A stretch of 64,000 nucleotides of DNA from an uncultured Pelagibacteraceae bacterium (GTDB lineage: Bacteria > Pseudomonadota > Alphaproteobacteria > Pelagibacterales > Pelagibacteraceae), in assembly GCA_902561765.1 (NCBI GenBank), contig CACEQR010000002.1, positions 36,001 through 100,000 of the forward strand, read 5' to 3'. Made by a program: the position numbers and the translations under genes. Positions 26,600 to 35,908 of this stretch are shown here, piece by piece. Under the pieces are notes generated by a model. That model ran no database searches. It saw only the letters and a program-made list of their open reading frames with translations, and was not told the origin of the DNA. Position 1 is the stretch's first letter. The number at the start of each line of letters is the position of its first letter.

Positions 26600-27323
26600 T
26601 TAAAATTTTTTCCACTTTTACTTTGTCCGAAGGTTCATCTACTGCCACAGCAGAATTAGAAACTTTAACCATTTTAATTTTAATTCCCATTTCAAAAAAA
26701 CGTAAAATTTCAATATCTTCTATTTTTTCTAAAACAGATTTTCTTTTAAAACTCTTGAATTTTTTTAGTTCCGATTTATTAAACCCATAAATACAAACTT
26801 GTTTCAAGTAATTTACTTTGCTATCTTTTTTTTTTATTTTTGTAACTGGTACTGGATTTCGTGAAATATAAATAAGTTCTTTTTTTTCATTAATAACCAC
26901 TTTTGGTATTGTTCTTCTAATAGCTTTTTCATCTTTTCTTAGATTGGTATATGCACATAGAACATTATTAAAATTTTTTTTTTTTTCCCTTATTACTTTC
27001 ATTATATCTTTTGGATTGATCAATGGTTCATCTCCCTGGACATTAATAATTATATTTGCTTTTACCTTTAAACTAGCCTCTGCAACACGATCTGTGCCAG
27101 TTAAATTTTTTTTAGATGTCATGATATATTTAAACCCATACTCTTTTACGATAGATGATATTCTGTGATCATCTGTAGCAACAAACACATTTTCCTTACC
27201 TATAGCTTTAGAGCATTTCCTGGCAACCCTAATTACAAGTGGAACTTTATTAATTTTAATTAAAGGTTTTCCCTCATATCTTGAAGATCCAAATCTTGCA
27301 GGAATAATTATAACTGATTTCAT
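26583..27323 (-). CDS. kdsB: KdsB-like CMP-3-deoxy-manno-octulosonate cytidylyltransferase
   Basis: 246 residues from ATG 27323; an ATG at 27344 adds seven residues that the family lacks. The start MKSVIIIPARFGSSR, then GKPLI, NVQGDEPLI (about 92-100), RKSVLEKIEDIEILRF and VDEPSDKVKVEKI match KdsB throughout. KdsB activates Kdo as CMP-Kdo for the lipid A core, but island copies can serve capsule Kdo or related acids. Its place near NeuA/NeuB-type genes suggests a role in acidic-sugar polymers; whether it is the only KdsB in the genome cannot be known here. Confidence 0.88.
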   Translation of the reverse strand: MKSVIIIPARFGSSRYEGKPLIKINKVPLVIRVARKCSKAIGKENVFVATDDHRISSIVKEYGFKYIMTSKKNLTGTDRVAEASLKVKANIIINVQGDEPLINPKDIMKVIREKKKNFNNVLCAYTNLRKDEKAIRRTIPKVVINEKKELIYISRNPVPVTKIKKKDSKVNYLKQVCIYGFNKSELKKFKSFKRKSVLEKIEDIEILRFFEMGIKIKMVKVSNSAVAVDEPSDKVKVEKILNEKKR

Positions 27324-27380
27324 TTTGAATGGCTTACAATACAATTTAATTCAAAAATATAAACAAATTATTTTTTGCAA

Positions 27381-28307
27381 CTATTTTTTCAATACAATTC
27401 TAAAATGATTTGAATAGCCTTTATTATCGAAGATATCTTGATATGATAAAAACTTATTTATATTCTTTTCATTTAAACTGATTTGATACTTATCTCTAAA
27501 ATAAGCAAATATATCTGCTAAGTCTAGACCAAATGTTTTAAGGTAGACTATTTTAAATTTATTTTTCATATAGCGTGCTATAGTTTCACTATTAAAATAA
27601 GTAAGATGAAATGGAGCTGTACAAAGATTAGATTCAGATCCTAAAACATCGAAACCTAATGAGTTTTTATTTGGAGAGTAAATAAAAATTAGTCCATTTT
27701 TTTTTAAAAGATATCTAATTTTGCCAAGTAACTGCATTGGATTTTCAACATGTTCCAAAACATCATACAATGTAATTACATCAAATTTTTTATTAATTTT
27801 ATTTAATTCTGAATAAGTTTTTATATTATATTTTTCCTCAACAAATTTTGATAATTTATTACTAAAGTCAAAAGCGTTCACATTAAAATATTTTTGGGCA
27901 AAATTTACAAACTCTCCAGTTCCACAACCAAAATCTAAAAGATTCCCTCTTTTTTTAAAATTTTTAATGAATTTAATTCTTTCATTTCCAAATTTTTTTA
28001 AAAAATATTTAGAACGTTTTTTATGGCTTTTAATTTTATCATCAATTTCACTATCCATATCATAAATCTCAGAAAGATTTTTAGGAACATGGTATGAATA
28101 TCCAGTTTTACAAATCAAGCACTCATAAATTTTAACATTTATTTTTTTTAACCAGAATTTTTTTTTTTTTGAAAAACATACTGGACAATTACTGTTAATT
28201 TTCCATCCACTATTTTCTTTAACATTTTTTTGAGCTTTTTTTACAATTTCATGCACTCTTGCATGAAAGCCCACTGGTCGCATAATTTTAAGATTTAAAT
28301 TTTTCAT
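27381..28307 (-). CDS. Class I SAM methyltransferase with N-terminal zinc-knuckle-like Cys pairs
   Basis: 308 residues from ATG 28307, which starts 2 bases after the upstream stop; an ATG at 28340 would overlap that gene by 31 bases. An N-terminal CPVC ... CLIC pair resembles the zinc site of sugar C-methyltransferases and Methyltransf_23 proteins. Then LLDFGCGTGEF binds SAM, and ITLYDVLEHVENPMQLL is the post-motif stretch. It probably methylates a nucleotide sugar or glycan. It contains an in-frame run of 13 T (28158-28170) coding for Lys. Confidence 0.82.
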   Translation of the reverse strand: MKNLNLKIMRPVGFHARVHEIVKKAQKNVKENSGWKINSNCPVCFSKKKKFWLKKINVKIYECLICKTGYSYHVPKNLSEIYDMDSEIDDKIKSHKKRSKYFLKKFGNERIKFIKNFKKRGNLLDFGCGTGEFVNFAQKYFNVNAFDFSNKLSKFVEEKYNIKTYSELNKINKKFDVITLYDVLEHVENPMQLLGKIRYLLKKNGLIFIYSPNKNSLGFDVLGSESNLCTAPFHLTYFNSETIARYMKNKFKIVYLKTFGLDLADIFAYFRDKYQISLNEKNINKFLSYQDIFDNKGYSNHFRIVLKK

Positions 28308-28309
28308 TA

Positions 28310-29422
28310 CTAATATATTTCTTTTAAAAAAAGTTTCCAATTATATACATATTTTGTTTTTGGATATTTAATATAATTGAAAAAATATTTATTATATTTT
28401 TTTTTATTTATATTTATATTTTTTTTTAAAATATCTGCGTTTGAAGAATTAATATTTATCAATTTACTTCCCAAAAGTTCAGATTGATATTTGATTTGGT
28501 CTCCATACCAAGTTATATCTAATTCATCAGATGTTAGAAAAATTATTGGTTTTTTAAGTGATATTACAAATGAGACAGCTGTACTTTTGTGTGTCATAAC
28601 AAATTTAGCGTCTTTTACTAAATTATATGTATTGTTTATATAAACTCTTCTATTTTTAAAATTTTTTTTTATTTCACTCAATTTTGATTTTGGATTTGCC
28701 GCAACAATTATTTTTTGATTAAATTTTTTTTCTATTTTATTAAAAAAATTATTTATGTCATATAAATATTTTTTTTTATTAACAGGATTTTTAGTTGAAT
28801 GAATATTGTAGTCACTATGGCTAATTACATTACTATCTAAAAAAACAATTAATTTTTTTTTAGTATTTTTTTTATTTAATAAAAAAATATCATAATCTAA
28901 ACTATGATTTTTAATTACTTTGCATTTTTTTTTTTTAAAATCATTACTCATGCCATCTATGAAATAGTAATCGTAAAAAATAAGAGAATTCAATTTAATC
29001 ATTAAATGATTTTTAAGTTTTATGAAAATGTTTCCTCCATACCTTTTATTTTTATCGAAAAAGTTTAATATTTTCTTTTTCAAATTTATTTTTTCTATTG
29101 GGTATGTGCTTAAATTCAATTTAATTAATTTAACCTTTAAATTCTTCAAACTTTTTTTTATTAGGTAACTTTTTAGACTAGGAAACATTAAATCAATCAC
29201 ATAATCTGGCTTTTCAGAATTAATTATATTTTTCATAACAAAATAGCTTTTAAAATAATAAGTATCTTTTTTTTTTAAATAATTTTTATTAAAGGTGTAA
29301 ATTTTCACATCAAATTTTTTTTTTAAATAAGAGACACCATACCTTTTATAATCTCTTAAATTAAAAATATTGTCAGTTAAAAATACTAATTTTTTTTTAA
29401 ATAAATTTTTTTGCATGTTCAA
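28310..29422 (-). CDS. Putative glycosyltransferase, GT-B-like, next to neuA
   Basis: 370 residues, extremely Lys/Asn/Ile rich. There is no firm family match. The Rossmann-like second half (KKLIVFLDSNVISHSDYN, KFNQKIIVAANPKS, and VMTHKSTAVSFVISLKKPIIFL near 285-306) is organised like the nucleotide-sugar-binding half of sialyl-/polysialyl- or CDP-glycerol-type GT-B enzymes. It overlaps neuA by 26 bases, so it may transfer the CMP-nonulosonate made by its neighbours. That role is inferred only from position and layout. Confidence 0.5.
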   Translation of the reverse strand: MNMQKNLFKKKLVFLTDNIFNLRDYKRYGVSYLKKKFDVKIYTFNKNYLKKKDTYYFKSYFVMKNIINSEKPDYVIDLMFPSLKSYLIKKSLKNLKVKLIKLNLSTYPIEKINLKKKILNFFDKNKRYGGNIFIKLKNHLMIKLNSLIFYDYYFIDGMSNDFKKKKCKVIKNHSLDYDIFLLNKKNTKKKLIVFLDSNVISHSDYNIHSTKNPVNKKKYLYDINNFFNKIEKKFNQKIIVAANPKSKLSEIKKNFKNRRVYINNTYNLVKDAKFVMTHKSTAVSFVISLKKPIIFLTSDELDITWYGDQIKYQSELLGSKLININSSNADILKKNININKKKYNKYFFNYIKYPKTKYVYNWKLFLKEIY

Positions 29423-30041
29423 AATCGTAAATTGTATCTATATCAATTGAATACTTCTTAGATTTAAATATTGAGACATTAAAATTTTTAAACAGGAAAA
29501 ATGATTTTTTTTTTAAAATATCCCTTTTGCTTATAAAATACATGCTTCCATTTATTTCAAAATAACTTTTGTTATTGTTTAAAAAGTAATTTTTTTTCTT
29601 ATTTGAATATAGATATTTTTTATTAGAAATTTTAGAAACTGCATATGTTGGTCTATGATTTTTGAGGAAAATTTTTTTTGTTTTATTAAACAAACTTACT
29701 GATCTAAAAGGAGATGTTGGTTGTAATAAAACAATATATTTAATTTTTTTTTTATAAAAGTTTTCATAATTTTTAATTTCATTTATACATACATCTGCTG
29801 AGCTTGTATCAGCTGTTGATAATTTTTTAGATCTTAATTTAGGGCAATAAACATTGTATTTTTTGGCAATTTTTTTAATTTTAATTGAATCTGTTGAAAC
29901 ACAAATGTTTTTTGGATCGGCAATTTTTAGCGCAAAATCTATTGTATGTTCAATTAATTTTTTTTTACCTAAAGTTAATATATTTTTGTTTTTAATTCTC
30001 TTCGAATTTTTTCTAGCTGGAATAATAATTAAATATTTCAA
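29397..30041 (-). CDS. neuA: CMP-nonulosonate (acylneuraminate/legionaminate) cytidylyltransferase
   Basis: 214 residues. The opening IIPARKNSKRIKNKN, VSTDSIKIKKIAKKY and LLQPTSPFRSV are the NeuA/LegF/PseF signatures, and the C-terminal SIDIDTIYDFEHAK is also typical. It joins CMP from CTP to a nine-carbon acid, giving the donor for a sialyltransferase-like enzyme. It sits one base downstream of the PtmE-like gene and two genes from NeuB. Legionaminic acid is favoured over sialic acid because PtmE-like and LegC-like proteins are present. Confidence 0.88.
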   Translation of the reverse strand: MKYLIIIPARKNSKRIKNKNILTLGKKKLIEHTIDFALKIADPKNICVSTDSIKIKKIAKKYNVYCPKLRSKKLSTADTSSADVCINEIKNYENFYKKKIKYIVLLQPTSPFRSVSLFNKTKKIFLKNHRPTYAVSKISNKKYLYSNKKKNYFLNNNKSYFEINGSMYFISKRDILKKKSFFLFKNFNVSIFKSKKYSIDIDTIYDFEHAKKFI

Positions 30042-30042
30042 A

Positions 30043-31086
30043 TTATTTTTTTTTAAATTTTAAGTAGTCTTTTTTTAAACCGATGTCTCTCCATGTTTCA
30101 TGAATAGCAAACGCTAAAGTTTTTTTATTTTTTTTTTTTAAAAAATTAAAAAATTCTACAGCATCCAGTTTCTTGTTTTTTATTATATATTTTAATACTT
30201 TTTTTTTAAAAATATAAACTCCAGCATTTACATATGAAATTGTAATTGGTTTCTCTTTTATTTCTAAGATATTTTCCTCCTTAGTTACAACTTCTCCATA
30301 AGGGTTTTTGATTTCGTATGGATAAACAGCCATAGTTGCGTCTGCTCCATTATCTTCATGAAATTTTAACATGCTATTGTAATTTATTTTTGTAATCACA
30401 TCTCCATTTGATACTATAAGGTTTTTATTAGGCAATTTATCTTTAATATTTGCAATAGAACCAATTGTACCTAGTGGTTTCTTTTCATAAATATATTTAA
30501 TATTTGTATTGAATTTCTTTCCATCTTTAAAATATTTTTTTATTATTTCTCCGAGATAATTTATTGATATATAAAAATTACTAAAACCAAATTTTTTTGC
30601 TCTATCTATTATTAATTTTAAAATGGGTTCATTATTAATTTTAAGCATAGGCTTAGGAGTTTTAAGAGTAAGTGGTCTCAACCTTTTTCCTTTACCCCCA
30701 GCCATAATAATAAAATCACACTTATTTTCATTTCCAAAATAATTTTTTAAAGAGAGCTTAAAAAAACCCATAATTGAATTTTTTCTATTCACTAATGGTA
30801 AATGATTTATTCTATTTGCTATCATAATCTTTTCTGCTTCTTCGTAAGAAGTGCCCATTAAACATTTTATTGGTTTCTTGTTATAAATAAGTCTAATATT
30901 TTCATTAATATCAAATTTATTTAAAATTGCTCTTCTGATATCTCCATCTGTAATAGAGCCTAATAATTTCTTTTGTTTGTTGATTACAAAAATTATTTGT
31001 TGAGTTGATTTTTCCAAACTTAAAATACACTTTTTTATTGTATCTTTTTCATTAACTAAACAATGTGTTAAATTCTTTACTAGCAT
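30043..31086 (-). CDS. CBS-domain nucleotidyltransferase, PtmE-like (legionaminic acid pathway)
   Basis: 347 residues. Two N-terminal CBS motifs (TDGDIRRAIL and HLPLVNRKNSIMGF, roughly 1-115) precede a sugar-nucleotidyltransferase domain: IMAGGKGKRLRPLT, TPKPMLKINNEPIL and SNGDVIT with the catalytic Asp. This fusion matches PtmE of Campylobacter, a glucosamine-1-phosphate guanylyltransferase that opens a GDP-linked route to legionaminic acid. The gene overlaps neuB by one base. A PtmF or LegB partner was not recognised in the window. Confidence 0.8.
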   Translation of the reverse strand: MLVKNLTHCLVNEKDTIKKCILSLEKSTQQIIFVINKQKKLLGSITDGDIRRAILNKFDINENIRLIYNKKPIKCLMGTSYEEAEKIMIANRINHLPLVNRKNSIMGFFKLSLKNYFGNENKCDFIIMAGGKGKRLRPLTLKTPKPMLKINNEPILKLIIDRAKKFGFSNFYISINYLGEIIKKYFKDGKKFNTNIKYIYEKKPLGTIGSIANIKDKLPNKNLIVSNGDVITKINYNSMLKFHEDNGADATMAVYPYEIKNPYGEVVTKEENILEIKEKPITISYVNAGVYIFKKKVLKYIIKNKKLDAVEFFNFLKKKNKKTLAFAIHETWRDIGLKKDYLKFKKK

Positions 31087-32081
31087 TAAATTAAATCATC
31101 AATTTTATATTCTTTTTTAGCTTTTTTTCCCAAAATTTGAAAAAATTTCATGGGAGAAATTCCAATTGCAGGTCTTTTTATAAATATATTAGTTTTATCA
31201 AAAGTCTCCCCTTTTTTTATTTTTTTTATTGCAACAATAGACTTTCTTACCATTTTTTTATTAATCAATTCACTTGGTGTAGGTTTTTTTATACTAGAAC
31301 CTTTTGCAATATCTATATTTCTTATTAATTTCACCATTTTAAATAACTCTTGAGGTTCAAGACTTGCTTTATGGTCAGGTCCTTTAAGTTTTTTATTTAT
31401 AGTAAAATGTTTCTCAATTACCTCAGCGCCCATACTTGCGGCTGCAATAGATACTTCAATTCCTGTAGTATGGTCAGAATAGCCAACTTTAGTTCCTAAT
31501 TTTTTTAATGTTTTCATTACATTTAAATTTGCATCTTTAAGAGGCGTTGGATATGCAGAATTACAATGTAAAATAATTAAATCTTTTTTTGACAATTTTT
31601 TTCTTGTTAAAATTTTAATAGCCTTTTTAACTTCTTGTAAGTTAGACAAGCCAGTAGATAATATTATTTTTTTATTTATTTTTGATACTTCTCGGAGGTA
31701 TGGAAGATTATTTATATCCCCAGAACCTATTTTTATATAATCAATTTTAAATTTTTTATAATCCTTTAAACTTTCGATATCATGAAAAGTTGTCAAATAA
31801 CCAATTTTTTTTTTTTTGCAATACTTCGAAAGATAAGTATGCTGATTTTCATTCAATTCTAAATTTTTTGCCATTTGTAAAGCAGTAATTTTATTGGATG
31901 TAGTTTTTTTCTGATATTCAGCTTTAGGAGTAGACTTTGAAAAAACTAAATTACTTTTAAATGTTTGAAACTTTACATAATCTGAACCAGATTTACTTGC
32001 AATATCGACAAGTTTTTTTGCTAATTTAAGGGATCCATTATGATTTACTCCTGCTTCTGCAATAATAATAGTTTTTTTCAT
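31086..32081 (-). CDS. neuB: Nonulosonic acid synthase NeuB (sialic/legionaminic acid synthase)
   Basis: 331 residues. The NeuB TIM barrel opens with IIAEAGVNHNG, followed by DYVKFQTFK, KIGSGDINNLPYL, LHCNSAYPTP, GYSDHTTGIEVS and EKHFT; the last ~70 residues are the SAF (antifreeze-like) domain with RKSIVA and RPAIGI. It condenses PEP with an N-acyl mannosamine-type sugar to give the nine-carbon acid. It is tightly coupled to NeuD (4-base overlap) and the PtmE-like gene. By context it is the LegI type. A 13-base T run (31805-31817) encodes a Lys stretch in frame. Confidence 0.93.
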   Translation of the reverse strand: MKKTIIIAEAGVNHNGSLKLAKKLVDIASKSGSDYVKFQTFKSNLVFSKSTPKAEYQKKTTSNKITALQMAKNLELNENQHTYLSKYCKKKKIGYLTTFHDIESLKDYKKFKIDYIKIGSGDINNLPYLREVSKINKKIILSTGLSNLQEVKKAIKILTRKKLSKKDLIILHCNSAYPTPLKDANLNVMKTLKKLGTKVGYSDHTTGIEVSIAAASMGAEVIEKHFTINKKLKGPDHKASLEPQELFKMVKLIRNIDIAKGSSIKKPTPSELINKKMVRKSIVAIKKIKKGETFDKTNIFIKRPAIGISPMKFFQILGKKAKKEYKIDDLI

Positions 32082-32701
32082 TTTTTTTTATTGTAAAAAA
32101 CACCTCCATTTACATTTTTTAACACAATAGATCCCATGCCAATAATTGAATTTGATTTAATAATAACATTTTCTTTTATAATAGAACCACTTCCTATAAA
32201 AACGTTATCACCTATTTTTACCCCACCATTGATTATTGCACCAGTCGCTACATGAGTATTATTTCCAATTTTAACATCATGTTCTATTAATGTTTTATTA
32301 TTTAAAATACAATTTTTACCTATTTTAGTGTTTGAATTAACTATAACATCATTCATCACAATAGTTCCATCGTCTAAGGAAGCAAAGTTAGAAATATGTG
32401 ATCGAGGCGAAACAATAACAGGAAAATTAAATTTAAGTTTTTTTGCTCTTTTATAAATTGACCATCTCAATTTAATATCATTAATACCTCCAAGACCAAT
32501 TAAAATATTTTTACATTTTTTTCTTATTTTATGAATATCTCTATCACTCCCTAAAACTTTAAAACTATTTAAATTATTTTTTATTTTGTTGTCCGTGAAA
32601 CCAATTACACTGAATTTATTTTCAAGCAAAATAACTTCTAAACATGACATTGAATGCCCACCAGCTCCAATTATTAATAATTTTTCTTTTTTTTTTCTCA
32701 T
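32078..32701 (-). CDS. neuD: NeuD/PglD-type sugar acetyltransferase
   Basis: 207 residues. The N-terminal IIGAGGHS (10-17) binds the nucleotide sugar; residues about 100-195 are hexapeptide repeats of a left-handed beta helix, with the catalytic-type His141 in LIEHDVKIG. The family acetylates a 4-amino nucleotide sugar (PglD, LegH) or a sialic acid (NeuD). Lying between NeuB and NeuC, it probably acts as LegH or NeuD in the nonulosonate route. It overlaps both flanking genes by 1-4 bases. Confidence 0.87.
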   Translation of the reverse strand: MRKKKEKLLIIGAGGHSMSCLEVILLENKFSVIGFTDNKIKNNLNSFKVLGSDRDIHKIRKKCKNILIGLGGINDIKLRWSIYKRAKKLKFNFPVIVSPRSHISNFASLDDGTIVMNDVIVNSNTKIGKNCILNNKTLIEHDVKIGNNTHVATGAIINGGVKIGDNVFIGSGSIIKENVIIKSNSIIGMGSIVLKNVNGGVFYNKKK

Positions 32702-33843
32702 TAAAATTTTAGGTCAAAAAATTTTTTTTTCAAAACCTCATTAAAATTAAGGTTTGAAAGAATTTTTGCAAATTTTTTACTTGATTTAATATTTGGGTAA
32801 ATATTTTTATACTTAATTTTTTTTTTCATAGCTAAATTTATTGCATTGCTAATTTCTTTTGTTTTACAAGGTACATCTATAATTTCTTTTGGTTTTATTC
32901 TATTCTTTTGCCTATCTCCGATATTTATTACTTTTGTACCAATTATTGGAGCTTCTATTAAACCACTTGAAGAATTTCCTATTACTATATTTGAATATTT
33001 TAAAATTGAAAAATAATTTTGAGACCCTAAGGATTTAAAAGAAAAAGCGTTTTTGTTTTTTTTAACGAATAATTTTATTTTTTTTGAAATTGTATCAGAC
33101 CCAATATCAAATGCAGGAAAAGTAAAAATAATTCCAGTATTTTTAAGTGTAGATAAAGATATTAAGAGTTGATCTATATAAAATTCATCATTATTTTTTT
33201 CATTAGTTAATGGATAAAAATTTACTACAATGTTGTATTTAAAAAATTTAAAGCCTAATCTTTTCTCTAGTTTTTTTTTTTTTAATACTTTAGTTTTTTT
33301 TATATTTTCAATACCTGGACTACCAATGATAAAAATATTTTTTTTATTTTCACCGAGTTGAGTAAGTCTTTTTTTATGATCTTTATGAGTAACAAAATGA
33401 AAGCTTGATAATTTAGAAACAGAATGACGGATTGACTCATCGCTTGATCCCATAGTTGTTTCCCCGCCACCAATATGAATTATGGGAATTTTATATAAAA
33501 AACTGACATATGATATTGCCAATATTTCAAACCTGTCTCCAAACACAACAATTGAATCAGGTTTATCGATTTCAAAAAGCTTAGAAAACTTTTTCATTAA
33601 ATTATAAACTATCTTTATACTATTTTGACTTGATGTATCCCCAATTTGAACTTTAATTCTTTTCAAATTTTTTAATTTCAATTCATTGATTTCGTTGATA
33701 GTTTTTCCATACTTAGATGTCAAATGAGTCCCTGAAACTATTAGAGTTAATTTTATTTTCTTTATTTTAGAGACTTCAATAATAATATTTTTTAATATAC
33801 CAAATTCAGATCTAGCAGTGGTTACAATAAAAATATTTTTCAT
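32701..33843 (-). CDS. neuC: Hydrolysing UDP-sugar 2-epimerase NeuC/LegG
   Basis: 380 residues. TTARSEFGILKNII at the start, FGDRFEILA, HIGGGETTMGSSDESIRHSVSKL and IGNSSSGLIEAP are hallmarks of the hydrolysing 2-epimerase, which releases a mannosamine-type sugar for NeuB. With NeuB and NeuA it completes the last three steps to a CMP-nonulosonate. It overlaps NeuD by one base and the FemAB-like gene by 4. LegG and NeuC cannot be told apart by eye. Confidence 0.9.
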   Translation of the reverse strand: MKNIFIVTTARSEFGILKNIIIEVSKIKKIKLTLIVSGTHLTSKYGKTINEINELKLKNLKRIKVQIGDTSSQNSIKIVYNLMKKFSKLFEIDKPDSIVVFGDRFEILAISYVSFLYKIPIIHIGGGETTMGSSDESIRHSVSKLSSFHFVTHKDHKKRLTQLGENKKNIFIIGSPGIENIKKTKVLKKKKLEKRLGFKFFKYNIVVNFYPLTNEKNNDEFYIDQLLISLSTLKNTGIIFTFPAFDIGSDTISKKIKLFVKKNKNAFSFKSLGSQNYFSILKYSNIVIGNSSSGLIEAPIIGTKVINIGDRQKNRIKPKEIIDVPCKTKEISNAINLAMKKKIKYKNIYPNIKSSKKFAKILSNLNFNEVLKKKFFDLKF

Positions 33844-34919
33844 TTAATCTCGGTATCCACAATTTCTGTATTAATATGATAACACAATAATCTATTTGAA
33901 TATTTATCATATAATATAGGATATTTTTTTTTCCATGCACTTTTAATTTTTTTATAAATATCTTTTTTGTTTACTCTTTGACCAATAAAAAATTTATGCT
34001 CATCAGAAGACATCGATTTTTTAAATTTAAATAACATATCTTCTTTAAGATTCATATTACCACCACCAAGATGAAGAACATCTAAATTCATTTTTTTTGC
34101 ATACACAGCTGCATTATAAATTAAGTAATTACTTAATCCTGCATAATTAGATTTAATTGAGGCAGCCAAGTGATAATGCGAGGATTTTTTTCCGTTTAAA
34201 AATACACCAATAGCTAAAATTTGTTTTTTTTTATTTTTTATTACTGACATAAATCCATTAGATTTAATAAGTTCATAAAGTTTTTCAAAGTAATCTATTG
34301 AAAAAAAAGTTTCTTTCTCTGCTTTTTTTTCTATCATTAAATTTATATATAATTTTACGAACATATCATAATCAGATTTTTCTTTTGAAATTGTTGCATT
34401 TGTATATTGGGTAGCTTTTCTGATCATATTTTTAACCTTTGATTTAAAAGGCGACATATCAGAGTCAACTAAGTTAATGTTTAGACTGCAAGTAATTCTA
34501 TTTTCTAATTTTTTAATATTGTTATCAGTAAAATCTGTAGAATTAATTAAAGGATGAAATCTAACAAATTCACAAACTATGTTATTTGATTTTACCCATT
34601 CAAAAAATTTTAAATTACTATTTTGTATAAATTTTATATCTTTTGTATTTGAGATTGGTCCACCATATCCATAAGCTGTTTGAAGATCAAAAAATGTATT
34701 TGTATTATTTTTTAATAGATCAGGTATCTTAGTTTTTATAAATGGATTGATCCATATTTTAGAATTTTCCATATTTAAATACAAAAAACCCTTAGAATTT
34801 TTATTTAAACAATTCAAAGAAACATAATCTGGATGGTAATATATATCTTGATAATCTTCAGGCAAAAGTGAAATTATATTTAGCCATTCTTCTCTATCAT
34901 CAATTGAACTAAGTATCAT
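33840..34919 (-). CDS. FemAB-like GNAT acyltransferase (second pair)
   Basis: 359 residues. The early IYYHPDYVSLN and FFDLQTAYGYGGPIS segments, and the C-terminal HYHLAASIKSNYAGLSNYLIYNAAVYAKKMNLDVLHLGGG stretch (about 241-280), are FemAB/GNAT_acetyltransf features (acyl-CoA or aminoacyl-tRNA donor). It directly follows the atypical DegT-fold gene with a 4-base overlap, repeating the gene pair at 13779-15798. It likely acylates an amino sugar. Donor and acceptor are unknown. Confidence 0.72.
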   Translation of the reverse strand: MILSSIDDREEWLNIISLLPEDYQDIYYHPDYVSLNCLNKNSKGFLYLNMENSKIWINPFIKTKIPDLLKNNTNTFFDLQTAYGYGGPISNTKDIKFIQNSNLKFFEWVKSNNIVCEFVRFHPLINSTDFTDNNIKKLENRITCSLNINLVDSDMSPFKSKVKNMIRKATQYTNATISKEKSDYDMFVKLYINLMIEKKAEKETFFSIDYFEKLYELIKSNGFMSVIKNKKKQILAIGVFLNGKKSSHYHLAASIKSNYAGLSNYLIYNAAVYAKKMNLDVLHLGGGNMNLKEDMLFKFKKSMSSDEHKFFIGQRVNKKDIYKKIKSAWKKKYPILYDKYSNRLLCYHINTEIVDTEIK

Positions 34920-35908
34920 AATGAATTTATATTGTTAATAATGTATTTTAATTCTGGCTTGGATATTCTGTGGTCTATAGGAATGGGCAGTAAATGTTCA
35001 GCCAGCATTTTTGAAGTTGGATATTTATTTAAATATTTTCGATTTATTTTCCAAAGTATAGGGCAAAAAATTTTTTTTATTTTAAGTTTTTTTCTAAAAG
35101 CATCTCTTTGATTTTTACTTAAAAATTTTAAAAAAAAAAATAATGGTGTATTATTTTTATTAAATTTTATATCAAAGTAACTACGTTTGACATTTTTTTT
35201 TAGAAAATTATAATTTTTTTTTCTAATCATCTTGATTATATTTAATTTTTTATTTGTAATTATTGATAATTGTTTTTTTTCAATTGTAATTTTTTCGCTT
35301 GTAATTTTTTTCTCTTGAATTTTTAACTCTTTCAATAATTTTAATTCAGTTTTTTGATCATTTTTTAAGGATGTTAAATAATCATGTTTATTCTTTCGGT
35401 AATTTTCCATTAATCTTATATTTTTTTTTATTAAATTTGTCTTAATATTTGCATTTGACCAACCACCATAATTAAAAATCCCAAATTTTCTTAGGCTCAT
35501 AAAATAAAATTTTTTTTTATCTAATTTTTTTTTATCTAAAAAGCAGTGAGATAAATCCTCTATTGTAAAATTTGATTTATTGTCAGTATTTTGAAGTCCA
35601 AAATAATTAACCAATAATATTAAAGAATTTTTTTTTGTTTTTTTTAATTTTGGATTAAAATTTAAATCTAAATCATAAAAATGCACTTTTTTAAAATATT
35701 TTTTAATTACTTGAAGTACAGAAGGACAATTAAATATGGGAATATAAATATTTTTATCTAAAAGATGAGAATTTTTTTTTAAAAGAATTTCTAGTGAATA
35801 TCTTCCTGATAAAGTCCAGGTACCTTTTTTATAATTTTTGAGGAAATTATTTTTTTTTATAAATTTGTTCGATGAAAATTCTCCTCCTATGTGTTTAACA
35901 TAATTCAT
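34916..35908 (-). CDS. Atypical DegT/DnrJ/EryC1-fold protein (second of two)
   Basis: 330 residues. Landmarks match the copy at 13779-14768: SGRYSLEIL, YIPIFNCPSV, VNYFGLQ, the PLP-ring Asp118 in IEDLSHC, and a candidate Lys141 in SLRKFGIF followed by NYGG. The middle (about 185-230) is a Lys/Glu-rich helix. The two copies are strongly diverged from each other and from classical sugar aminotransferases such as the LegC-like protein here. It is coupled to a formyltransferase gene upstream and the FemAB-like gene downstream by 4-base overlaps. Confidence 0.62.
   Translation of the reverse strand: MNYVKHIGGEFSSNKFIKKNNFLKNYKKGTWTLSGRYSLEILLKKNSHLLDKNIYIPIFNCPSVLQVIKKYFKKVHFYDLDLNFNPKLKKTKKNSLILLVNYFGLQNTDNKSNFTIEDLSHCFLDKKKLDKKKFYFMSLRKFGIFNYGGWSNANIKTNLIKKNIRLMENYRKNKHDYLTSLKNDQKTELKLLKELKIQEKKITSEKITIEKKQLSIITNKKLNIIKMIRKKNYNFLKKNVKRSYFDIKFNKNNTPLFFFLKFLSKNQRDAFRKKLKIKKIFCPILWKINRKYLNKYPTSKMLAEHLLPIPIDHRISKPELKYIINNINSL

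Noticed and set aside
30043..31086. GDP-mannose or glucose-1-phosphate uridylyltransferase
   Set aside because: The two N-terminal CBS motifs and NeuB/NeuA neighbours favour the PtmE-type enzyme.
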